Source: an uncultured Algibacter sp.
GTDB taxonomy: Bacteria > Bacteroidota > Bacteroidia > Flavobacteriales > Flavobacteriaceae
Assembly: GCA_937958265.1 (NCBI GenBank)
Contig: CALGNX010000019.1
Span: forward strand, 1 to 64,000
Reading direction: 5' to 3'
DNA length: 64,000 nucleotides
Shown: piece after piece, positions 23,338 to 33,400 of the stretch
Numbering within the stretch: the stretch's first letter is position 1
Layout: each line of letters starts with the position of its first letter
Notes under the pieces: generated by a model
Told to the model about the DNA's origin: nothing
Databases searched by the model: none
What the model saw: the letters and a program-made list of their open reading frames with translations, nothing else
Translations under genes and position numbers: made by a program

Positions 23338-25449
23338 CTAATTATCAAAATACCAATTAAACAAGTCCGTTCGCAATCCAAAATTAAACCAAACGGTATT
23401 GTTTTTAAATGCAGTTACAGTTGTAGTCTCTGGGCTAAAATTTCTAACAGTAATATCTGTAAATACTTTTAAATTGGTGGAAGAGTTCACTAAATAACCA
23501 GCTTGTAAATTTCCATTAAATATTTTAGCATTTAAACCTTGCCCTACTTCCACACCTGTATCAAAAGGTCTGTCATTTTCACTTCTATAAATATCGCCTC
23601 CATAATTAAAACTATCGCTAGCATTATTAAAATCCAACCCACGGGTTCCAAATATAAATTTCGCATCGCCAAACCACCGTTTGTAACGGTAACGTCCAAT
23701 AATTATAGCCTCAGTAAAGTTAGCACCCCACAAATGCGCCATAGATTGGTTGTTATGCGCATAATTTAAAACAACGGTATTATGTGAATACGTGTAAGGG
23801 CGTACACGATTGTATTCAAATTGCAATATTAAATTATTCACTTTAAAAGCATTGTAATATTTAATACCTAATTGATAACCAAACTTATTTTTCCAACTTT
23901 TTTCACCAGCTTTAACATCGCCCAGTGAGAATTCATCCAAAATAAACTGGCTATACAGGTTTATATTATCGTTCCACTTATACTTAGCCGAAGCTCCTAA
24001 TAATGCATTACCTGCGCCCTGGCCTGTTTGAAATTCAATAGCTCTATAAAAAACAATAGGATTCAAATAATTAGCATCAAAGCCTCTCTCGTTAGAATTT
24101 GTCCATAATACCGATTCAAACAAACCTATATTTAAGCGTTTTGAGACATTTAAACTTAAGTAATGGTTAGCTATAAATTTAGTTAAAAACGCCTTGTCCT
24201 GCTCCACTTCGGGGCGCACATCTTTTAACCACATCCAGGTATTGGTATATTTTATTTTCCAAAAATTAGTGTTCAATTTAAAAAAAGGATATGGACTAGA
24301 AACATCTCCTAATAACAAAGACCGGTAACCATCGCCAATAAAGTTTTTACCATGCCCAAATTGCACATTCATAAACTTAGCAGGTGTGTACGACAAATAG
24401 GCTTCTGCTACAGGATAATCAAAAGAATCTTCTTTAAAACGCTTCCCAATACCTCGACCAGGAACAATAGCCGGATCCGGACCAAAGGCTTTAAGGCTTT
24501 CGGCATAGCGGTTTACATAATCGGGGAAACGTCCTTGGCTTTCAAAAATAGAACTATAAAAATTAAGGTTTTTACCCAATCCACCTTGAATTAATAGCCC
24601 TCTTGTATTATTATAAGTTGACCCAGCTTCCAAATTAGATTCTAACCCAAGTTGTAAATCCAAAATAGGATCAACTGTAAACCAATAATTATCGCCTTGC
24701 AACTGCACTAAATGTTCATTCCATATTTTTTTTCCAACCCAAGTATCCGCTGCTTTTTTTAAACGTTCTTGTTCGGCCTTAAAATCGTAATATTTTGAAA
24801 CTTCCTCATAAACAAAAGGTTTTGATGCCGTATGGCTATTATTACCAACATAATTCATTTGGCTTTCAAAACGCGCATAATCACTATGTGTAAACTGGAT
24901 ATTTAATTGGCTTTTAAACGCTTTGTTTTCAAAATATTTTAAAGCCTTGTTTACATTATTAAATTCATTTTTTACAGCTATTTCTAAATCAGTAATCGCT
25001 GCTTCTTTTGCTGTTGGCTCAACTAAAAATTGTGTTGTAACCGTTTGATTTACTAAGGGAATTTTTATAGCAGTAGTATATTGTTTATAAGTACTTCTAC
25101 CATTATAAGTTGCTGGCTTAATTTTAGGGAACTGAGAGAATACACGCTTAACTTCTTGTTTTAATTCGGCATACAAAGCATCGGTGTAAATAACACGAAA
25201 CTGCCCCGTACTATCCACTTCAAAAAGTACAACAACCTCGCCTTTATAACCATCAGTAATAACCTGCTCTGACACTTTAAATGTATTAAAAATAGTATTG
25301 AATACATAGGCATCAAAACAAGGTTGCATACTACCCACTGTAAGGCCTTGGCAACCGGGCGCAACAGGTGGCATTTCAACTCCGAAGTTATTTTGAGTGT
25401 AAGCACTGTATTGTACAAGTACCAACAATAATATAATGCAATGCTTCAT
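23338..25449 (-). CDS. RemB/Wzi-like outer-membrane beta-barrel protein with TonB-C-like N-domain
   Basis: A 703-residue exported protein (signal MKHCIILLLVLVQYSAYTQ). Residues about 40-125 resemble a TonB C-terminal domain (GYKGEVVVLFEVDSTGQFRV, FSQFPKIKPATYNGR); the remainder is beta-rich with aromatic girdles (YFTVDPILDLQLGLESN-like segment, FGHGKNFIGDGYRSLLLGDV, FILDEFSLGDVKAGEKSW, QFEYNRVRPYTYSHNTV) and ends in a short NWYFDN strand, like the capsule-assembly Wzi barrel. Flavobacterial homologues of this size next to tonB are commonly named gliding-motility protein RemB; I give that as the best match from memory, with barrel type better supported than the name. Confidence 0.65.
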   Translation of the reverse strand: MKHCIILLLVLVQYSAYTQNNFGVEMPPVAPGCQGLTVGSMQPCFDAYVFNTIFNTFKVSEQVITDGYKGEVVVLFEVDSTGQFRVIYTDALYAELKQEVKRVFSQFPKIKPATYNGRSTYKQYTTAIKIPLVNQTVTTQFLVEPTAKEAAITDLEIAVKNEFNNVNKALKYFENKAFKSQLNIQFTHSDYARFESQMNYVGNNSHTASKPFVYEEVSKYYDFKAEQERLKKAADTWVGKKIWNEHLVQLQGDNYWFTVDPILDLQLGLESNLEAGSTYNNTRGLLIQGGLGKNLNFYSSIFESQGRFPDYVNRYAESLKAFGPDPAIVPGRGIGKRFKEDSFDYPVAEAYLSYTPAKFMNVQFGHGKNFIGDGYRSLLLGDVSSPYPFFKLNTNFWKIKYTNTWMWLKDVRPEVEQDKAFLTKFIANHYLSLNVSKRLNIGLFESVLWTNSNERGFDANYLNPIVFYRAIEFQTGQGAGNALLGASAKYKWNDNINLYSQFILDEFSLGDVKAGEKSWKNKFGYQLGIKYYNAFKVNNLILQFEYNRVRPYTYSHNTVVLNYAHNNQSMAHLWGANFTEAIIIGRYRYKRWFGDAKFIFGTRGLDFNNASDSFNYGGDIYRSENDRPFDTGVEVGQGLNAKIFNGNLQAGYLVNSSTNLKVFTDITVRNFSPETTTVTAFKNNTVWFNFGLRTDLFNWYFDN

Positions 25450-25636
25450 GTTTTATTTTTAAGAGTTAAACTCTAACAATTAGAAAAGAAAGATATTATA
25501 ATAAATGTAAAAACTCTAAATAACAATAGTTATAAAAAAACATTAATTCTAAATTAGAAACAACGGATATAATTTAACCCTACTTAAAGCATAATAAGAA
25601 GCTATATTGAAAACAATTAATTTTTAAGTTACAAAC

Positions 25637-25670
25637 AAAAAAAAACCCTAAAGCGAAAACTTTAAGGTTT
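25637..25670 (-). terminator. Intrinsic terminator after tonB
   Basis: Minus strand AAACCTTAAAG-ttttcg-CTTTAGGGTTT (one mismatch) followed by a run of T, 29 bases after the tonB stop. Confidence 0.8.
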
Positions 25671-25698
25671 AAATATTAATAATTATAAATAATATAAT

Positions 25699-26424
25699 TT
25701 AGTCTTGTACTTGAAATATAATAGGTAATGAATAAGGCACATTAACGGGTTTACCTCTTTGCTTGCCAGGCTTCATTTGAGGTAATAAGCCAATAACTCT
25801 TTGTGCTTCTTTTTCCAACCCAGGATGTGGTGCCCTAGCACGTATACCTACAACGCTACCTGTTTTATCTATTTTAAAAATTACATTTATACGTTGCCTT
25901 CCTGTTAAGCCTAAATCTCCAGCTAAATCTGTATTAAACTTTTTGTTTACAAACTTTGATATTTTTTTAGACATACAATCTCTCTTCTGATTATTGTTAC
26001 CTTTTTCACAACCCGGAAAAATTGGCACATTTTCAATAACAGAGAAAGGAACATCAACGTCTTGCTCCACAACATCTGCAATCTCGATATCCTGTACTTC
26101 AACTATTTCTGTTTCCTGATCTACCTCGGTAGATTCTATAATAGTCTCTTCAATTTCAACCTCATCCTCAACAATTTCAATAACTTCGGGAGCTGCTGGC
26201 GGTGGTGGCGGTGGTGGTGGTGTTGCAAAAACTTGCTGCATTAAAGGCACATCCTCTTCCAATTCTTCATCCATTTCAACCATACCTATATCAATATCTG
26301 CCTTGTCGTAAGTTTTGAAATTGATAGCGTAATTTGTTAAAAATAACATTAATGCAAGTCCAATCGCGAAATATAGTGAACTGTTACGCCCTACATTTGC
26401 TTTAGGATTTTTCTTTGGTTCCAT
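25699..26424 (-). CDS. tonB: Energy transducer TonB
   Basis: Couples the proton-motive force to outer-membrane receptors. The 241-residue protein has a cytoplasmic basic start, a membrane anchor at about 14-33 (SSLYFAIGLALMLFLTNYAI), a Pro/Ala and acidic spacer beginning TPPPPPPPPAAPEVIEIVED, and a C-terminal TonB domain (about 135-241) with NVPIFPGCEKGNNNQKRDC, INVIFKIDKTGSVVGIRARA and PYSLPIIFQVQD. The FPGCE motif is typical of Bacteroidetes TonB. Part of the run gcvH-vanZ-tonB after sprA. ExbB/ExbD are not in the window. Confidence 0.92.
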   Translation of the reverse strand: MEPKKNPKANVGRNSSLYFAIGLALMLFLTNYAINFKTYDKADIDIGMVEMDEELEEDVPLMQQVFATPPPPPPPPAAPEVIEIVEDEVEIEETIIESTEVDQETEIVEVQDIEIADVVEQDVDVPFSVIENVPIFPGCEKGNNNQKRDCMSKKISKFVNKKFNTDLAGDLGLTGRQRINVIFKIDKTGSVVGIRARAPHPGLEKEAQRVIGLLPQMKPGKQRGKPVNVPYSLPIIFQVQD

Positions 26425-26481
26425 AAATTTAAATCTTTATCAGGGCTAAAATAACTAATTATTTATCAAAAAAACAAGAGT

Positions 26482-26859
26482 TTACAGGTTTTTAACGCCT
26501 AAACATTTTTTAAACCATAATAGAAAAGAAACTATTAAAGCACCAAATGTATTTGCTAATACATCATAACCATCTAGCGATCTGCTATCTGTTATGGTCT
26601 CTTGTAAAACCTCAACACATAGACCAAAAAATACAGCCCAAATAAAAGCACAAATAATAGCGCTACGACTTTTAAAATTGAAGGTTAAACGCCATGCACA
26701 AAACCACAAAAAAGTAAAAAGTCCATATGCTAAAAAATGAAATATCTTATCCGCATTGGAGACTGTAACATTAGGTAGACTATTAAGCTTTATGAGACAC
26801 AGCGTAGCAAGAACAAATGTGTAACACAAAGCTATTGCTAACGCAGTATATTTAAGCAC
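26482..26859 (-). CDS. VanZ-like small membrane protein
   Basis: A 125-residue protein with four membrane segments and the VanZ-like signature: NADKIFHFLAYGLFTFLWFC near 37-56 and FGLCVEVLQETITDSRSLDG near 80-99 (conserved E-x-x-Q and R-x-x-D). VanZ relatives modulate teicoplanin sensitivity in enterococci, but the function in Bacteroidetes is not known. The start overlaps the end of gcvH by eight bases, and tonB follows after 57 bases, so all three are probably cotranscribed. Confidence 0.85.
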   Translation of the reverse strand: MLKYTALAIALCYTFVLATLCLIKLNSLPNVTVSNADKIFHFLAYGLFTFLWFCAWRLTFNFKSRSAIICAFIWAVFFGLCVEVLQETITDSRSLDGYDVLANTFGALIVSFLLWFKKCLGVKNL

Positions 26860-27232
26860 CTATAAGCACCTTATAATCCTCAGCAGTCATTAACGTTTCG
26901 AATTGAGATATATCTGAACATTTAAGCTTAATCATCCAACCTGCGTTGTAAGGATCTGAATTTACAACCTCTGGATTATCTTCTAGTGCCTCATTAAATT
27001 CGATAATTTCACCAGATAAAGGTAAAAATAAATCGGATACCGTTTTAACTGCTTCTACACTCCCAAAAATCTCATCAGCGTCCAATGTTTCATCTACAGT
27101 TTCAACCTCAACATAAACTATATCACCTAATTCGCTCTGTGCAAAATCTGTAATACCAATAGTTGCGATGTCTCCATCTAATTTAACCCACTCATGGTCT
27201 TTTGTATATTTTAATTCCGATGGTATATTCAT
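26852..27232 (-). CDS. gcvH: Glycine cleavage system H protein
   Basis: Lipoyl carrier of the glycine cleavage system. The 126-residue protein begins MNIPSELKYTKDHEWVKLDG and carries ITDFAQSELGDIVYVEVE and the lipoylation segment IFGSVEAVKTVSDLFLPLSG, with the modified Lys at 63. An open frame extends upstream to 27283, but its first 17 residues (MKFKLNKYICYLKNNSI) are not part of the family, so the internal ATG at 27232 is chosen. The gcvP and gcvT genes are not nearby; the gene sits directly after sprA, as in other flavobacteria. Confidence 0.95.
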   Translation of the reverse strand: MNIPSELKYTKDHEWVKLDGDIATIGITDFAQSELGDIVYVEVETVDETLDADEIFGSVEAVKTVSDLFLPLSGEIIEFNEALEDNPEVVNSDPYNAGWMIKLKCSDISQFETLMTAEDYKVLIGA

Positions 27233-27298
27233 AATACTATTATTTTTTAGATAACAAATGTATTTATTTAATTTAAATTTCAAACATGAAAGGCTTAA

Positions 27299-27351
27299 TT
27301 AATAGGCATCATATCTATTAAAAATGCTTAAAAACTAAGCAGACCTATTAA
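27299..27351 (-). terminator. Nested inverted repeat after sprA
   Basis: Outer arms TTAATAGG (27299-27306) and CCTATTAA (27344-27351) enclose TGCTTA-aaaac-TAAGCA (27325-27341). On the minus strand the inner hairpin is followed by TTTTTA. It lies between the sprA stop and gcvH, so it may partly terminate sprA transcripts. Confidence 0.4.
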
Positions 27352-27466
27352 ATCAGTTTAACAATGTATTAAAGTAGAAACCTAATTAAACTTGAAAATT
27401 CTAATTTAACATTAAAATAAACCTTTTAAACAAAACTACTAATAAGTCATTTTATATTAACCAATA

Positions 27467-30400
27467 TTAGTTACCAAAATTATACCTTACTGTAAAACCA
27501 GACCTAATTGTTGTTTGCGGAAATGCTGTTGAAATAGCAAAATCTGAGAACGTATAATCAAAATAGAAAATACCTGTTAAATTTTTACTGAAGGCATAGT
27601 CTGCAGAGTACTTTAAACCCCATACAGTTTGGCCAGATGTAATTTGACTATTTTCTAGGTCGAGATAACGTATAATAGTTTTATTATCGCGCATAGATAC
27701 ATCTGCTTTCATATTTAAATCGCTAACAATTCGTTTTCTTGGTCCTGCTAATTTGGATTTTATTGGTAAATCTTTAATACGATATCCTAAACCAAGTATA
27801 AATTCGTTTCCTTGAACTTCAGTTACTAAATTATTATCGAAACTTAAAGAGAGTAGCCTATCCCTTTTAATTTCCGCTAAAACTCTTACAGAACTCTTCA
27901 TTTCTAAATCTATTCTAACTAAGGGACTAAACAGTTCTGTTAAATTAATATTGCTAAATAATTGCCTGTTTTTAAAGTCTCCAGATTGGTTTTTAGATGC
28001 CTCGGGCTGAATCTCGAATGGTACACCAGGTACAGGAGCCTCACCAGCTTCAGGATTTAAATTCAAATTTAAATTGGTATTAAATTGGTTGATGGTATAG
28101 GCCGAACGGTAACCATGCGTTACAGAAAAACGTTTAAAACGTTTTTTAAACCAACCGATTTTCATAAAACCTGTGTACTTTAAATCCCAATTTGGTATAG
28201 GAACATTTCTAAAAGCTTTTGTTGTAATATTGTTTGCATCTTGACCAGAATAGGCTGCCAAAAACGATGGCAATAATACATTTTGGCTATTTTTACCGAA
28301 ACCTTCTGGAAAACCCTCTAGATCTCTAGAATAATCATCGGTTCCGTAAAACCTTTTTGCTAATCGTTCTGCGATTTTTAAACGGTTTTCTCTAAATTCT
28401 TCGAAAACTGGTGCCGCTACATCATTACTTTTACTAAATGCTGTTTTAATTAAAACGGTTGAAATATTAAAATTACCAAAGGTATTTGGTGTTAAAGATT
28501 CGTAATCGTTTACACCATCTTGGCCAGGTAAACCGTTAGCATCCCTTATGTCTCGAATTCTATAATTTTCAGTAAAATTCTCAAAATATGACCTATTCCC
28601 TACAATATCAATCTTCAAATCTCGTACTGGCTGTAAACTAGCAGAAATATCCAATTGTTTTGTGCGTGTTGAGGTATATTGCTGATTAAACTCATCGAAG
28701 GTTGTTAACCACCCGCGACGGGCTGCTAAATCTCTTACATCGTTTTGACTACCAAAAGTAAAACCAACCGTTGGTTTTAAAGTCCCTACAAAACCTGGTG
28801 TTTGTAAATAACCTGGAAGAAAAATACCATTATTTTCAGAATAGTTAAATTGAATCCTTTTTACACTAGTTAAAACATCAATTCCCGCATTTAATAATTT
28901 AGTTACCCGTTGGCTTTTAGCTCTAGTTTTTTTATTCTTTTTACCATCTTTCTTATTTTTTCCGTTTGAGGATGTTTTGGATGCTCCTTGGGCTGTTTTT
29001 TTTCGTACACGCCTAATTGGTTTTTTAACCAAGCCTATATGTTTATATAGCCTATTCATATCCAAAGATGTATTGATATTATGAACATTAGAGTTCTGTA
29101 CAGTATTACCTAAATCCACAGTTTGACCATTCACTTCTAAATCGCCAAACAAATCTGATCCTTTTTGCCATTGGAATGTACCTGTGTATTGGTATGTAGC
29201 ATCAATAAAACTAAATGTTGGAATTTTATTAATTGGTAACTGATACGTAATTCCTAAATTTTGCGTTTGCCTGTTTGGATCGCCAACATCTATTAAACCA
29301 TCCCATACATCAAGGTTTGCATCTTGCTCTCCTGCAATTAAATCATTATCAACAAAATAGTTTCGTACAATATTATTATTTGATGCCGTAAAATTTAACT
29401 GTAATGCCTCTGTTAAATTGTAATTGACTGCGTACTGAAAATCGAACGTGTAATTTCTTCTAAATAATTCTTCGATGCCAATATTAGAGCCAGCCAAATC
29501 AATTTCTCTAAATTTCTGACGGTTAAATTGTCTATTAACATCTGTATTTACAGTAAAGTTTGTTGGTAATAAATTAAAATTGAAATCTTTTAATATTTTC
29601 CAATATCTATTGGTAAAAAGGGAATCGTTTTTCTTGAAAGGCGCTATTATTACAGGATTAAAATTGTGGGCATAATTTGCACCAACACGCAGTGTTTTAT
29701 TTACAGCATCTTCAATTTCGAAATCTCTATGCTCTACTTGATTATAAGAATAATTGAAAGTTAGATTTTCCACATCGTAAAAACGTGGTTTCTTGTCTGT
29801 TGTTCTATTTTTTCTTACGCCTATAAAATTGATACTTTGGCGTTTCGTATAGTCTTCAGATTGCTCTTTAACATTTTCTCGTTCTTCATTATCTGTAGCG
29901 GAATCTAATCGAGAATCTAGCGTTAAATCCTCATAAAACTGATCGTATTTTGGTGTTATAAGCTCTTCACTTTGTGCATAATTGAATGGTACTTGTAAAC
30001 CCCATTTTTTTGGCAGCAATTGCCCCACATTAACATTGGTTACAACATCGTATTGCGCAACATCTTCCAAAGCTCGTTGGCTTGGCCCTTGTTCCAATGA
30101 TCCAAAGCCGGATGTACTTTGCCTACCTGTTGCACTAATATTAGCAAAATCTGCAATGTTACTATCCATACTCATCACAGCTGCCCAGCCACCCTCGTTA
30201 TCTAGACCAGATAAACGGAGTTCGTTAAACCAAACCTCGGCACATTCCTCTTGATTGGATGCATTTTTTATACCTACCATTAGAGTTCTAATGTCACCAA
30301 AATTAGGATTACCCTTAATACCTACGCGGTGTTGCCCTGGCACATAACCGCTAAAAGCATCTGAAGCAATTTGAATCTCTCCATTCACTACATCATAAAA

Positions 30401-33400
30401 TGTTGGGTTTTCATTTCCCAAAGTCATATCTGAAATACCTTGAGCTTTAATTTGTCCTAAAATTTCAATAGGTAAATTAATTTCGTTTTGAGTAGGCCAT
30501 AACCCTGTTCGTGATGTAGATGTTGAAACTGCTAATGGAATTTCTATTTGGTAATAATTCTCTGTAAGGTCATTACCCATTCTAACAAAACCAACAATTT
30601 CGTCATCTTCCAAACTTCCTATGCCAGACACCCCATCTTCGGCGTGCATAAACATGCGTATACGCTTATACTGGCGCATATCTAGATTAATATTTTTGAA
30701 CACTCCTCTAGCATCTTCAGCTTCTAAATTACATGTCTGTACCACCAAAGATTGCTCGTTTTGGCGTACCACAGTATTGTTATTAAACAATTGTTCCGGC
30801 TCTATGCCAGGTGGTCTGTCATAACTCCCTTCGTTCTCAAGCGTACCAATAACACCTACTGTAAAATCTGTTTGCTCGTCCTCGGGCGTTGGATCGTTAA
30901 AATCTAAGGCTTGTGTAAAACGCCTCCAATCACTTCTTACCAAATCTAAGGTTCCAAAACGAAAAACGGTAGCTTCTTGAAATTCCTTTAAAACTATTCT
31001 TGCAAACCTAATAGATCTAAAATCTGTAATACCTCCAAAGCGTTTATATTCTGGAAAATTGGCATCATCAAACCGTTCCAATGGTACATTTACAGGAATT
31101 CTGAATTGATACCACCGTACGTTACGCGACTCCCCGTTGGGTAGCGTACGCGGCTGATCTTTATAATCTCTTAAAAACTGTTTTAGTGGATTTCCGTCTG
31201 GCAGATTATCAAAATCTGCTTGAGACTGAGGTAAATTCTGTCTTGTTAAATCCAATTCATATTCAAAATAACTATCAATCGTGTTCATGGTATTATCACG
31301 ATTAATATCTTCAACATCGGGCTGTGTATTAGACGCACGTTGCGTATTAGAAAATGCATCTGGCGTATTACCTTCTACTCCATTAAATCTTTTATAACGA
31401 TCGAAAACGTTACCATTTGTATTTAAAAAGTAGGAGTAGTTATCTTTTGCAGGATCGTCTAAAGATTCAAAATTTGAGTAAATTGAATTAAGCTGCGTAA
31501 TTCTGGGATCATTATTTGGGTTTGGTAATTGTGACGCTTCTATAGCATCGATATAACCATCGTAACCAACATCTTGGTTAGTACGCTCATCCCCTGTACT
31601 ATCAAAAGTATAAATTAAGGATTGGTTTTGCGGCACCACTGTTCCCCAAGTGGTTGGATTTTGCCTCAAAACAGAAACATCACCATTAAGCGGTAAACCA
31701 TTTTCGTAAAGTTTTTTACCATCTTTTATAACATCTTCTGAGATATTTCCTAAGTTAAATACTAATTTACCACCTGGGTTTGATGGGCTTTCTTGAAAAG
31801 GATCTTGCAACCAAAAATCGATATACTCTACATTTTGTTGTTCAAAATCGGTTGAAGTTATTTGCCTAGTTATACCTGCCCAACTGTCTCTTGGATTATC
31901 TAACACATCATCTTCCGCCCCTTCATCAAAATTATATGGCCCTCTTTCTTCTGGGTAATACGCCAAATCCAAAGTAAATAATACCGAGTTTTGCCCTTGT
32001 ACAACGTCTCTTTCTGGAAATAATTCGTTAATAAAAACGCGACTGGTGTACAACCCAGAAACATCCTCATCGTTTATCTCATCTGGACGTTGGCTACTAT
32101 AAAAAATAGGATCTATAGTGTACCAGTTTAGCAAACCACGATCAAAACCGTTTTGCACGCCGGGTTCATCCTCACCACTGCCTGTTCCTATGCCCGTATA
32201 ATCGTTTCCTAAACCTAGTGGCCTACTTGACAAAAACCAAGACTGCTGAGACTTTAAATCGATCCCATTTTGCGAACCCTCAAAATCATCAATATACGAG
32301 GTGGCTTCACCATTTAAGTTGGTTCCTTTTGGAGCTCCGGGTGCTAAATACGCAAATTCTCCGCGTACCGAGATATTGGATTCCACATCGGTATCCACAT
32401 TGGGTAGTTTATTAACTAATCGTGTTAAAAAAGGCACTTTACTAGAATAATTTCCATTTATTCCAAAAATAGTATTGTTTATGGATTCTGTTCCAAAATT
32501 TGCTTTTTGGGTAATAGGCCGTTCATTTAAATTTAACAATGTAGCGCCTAGCACAAAATTATCGTCGAATTTATGCTCTACGTTTAAACCTGTAAAACGT
32601 CTAGTTTGTTGCCCAAAAACCGCATTATTCTCCGTCGATACTTGAATTGGTGTATTTGATGCTTTTAAGGATTCGTCTAAAATTTGTACACGCCCTAATT
32701 GATAATTAACTGTATAATCGACACCCTCCACTAATAAACGACCACCAGCAGTAACTCTTACTGAGCCACGTGGAACGTTAAAGGCCCCTATAGGGATACC
32801 ATCGCCTCCTCCAGAAGATTTATAACGCCCTTTTAATCTGAATTTATTTTTTTCAATTTCCTCTAGCGCTGCGGTTTTTGTACTTTTATAAAGAATATCG
32901 TAAACATATTTCTCTTGGTTTGGGTTAAAGGGACTTGGTAAGCTCTCATCGAAATTATAATCTTCATCATTATCGTTTGGATTACCATCATCATCTAAAA
33001 CATCAAATAAATAGCGCCCAAAAGGTTCTGCTTTTGTAAATACTATTTTTCCATTTTGCGGTATTACGGTTATTCCCGGAACATAATCAAAAAAACCATC
33101 GCCATTACCTTGCGGGTCGTTGTTAAAATTTAATTTATCGAGGTTAAATAATCGAAGTAAAGTAGTCTCACCAATTTCTCTATCGTCATTAGGGTTTGAT
33201 GGTGTATGATTATCAAAAAGTGGAAAAGTAGTTCCTTCCACCGGCGTTATAAAATTTAAAGGCGACGCCTCGTTGTAAAAAATATTTAATGTAAAATCTT
33301 CCTGACTTAAATTAAAAGCACCAGTATCATAAACGTTTTTCATCATTAAATCCCAAACAGGTTGGTTTACGTTAGTAACACTACTTTTAAGCATTTTTAA

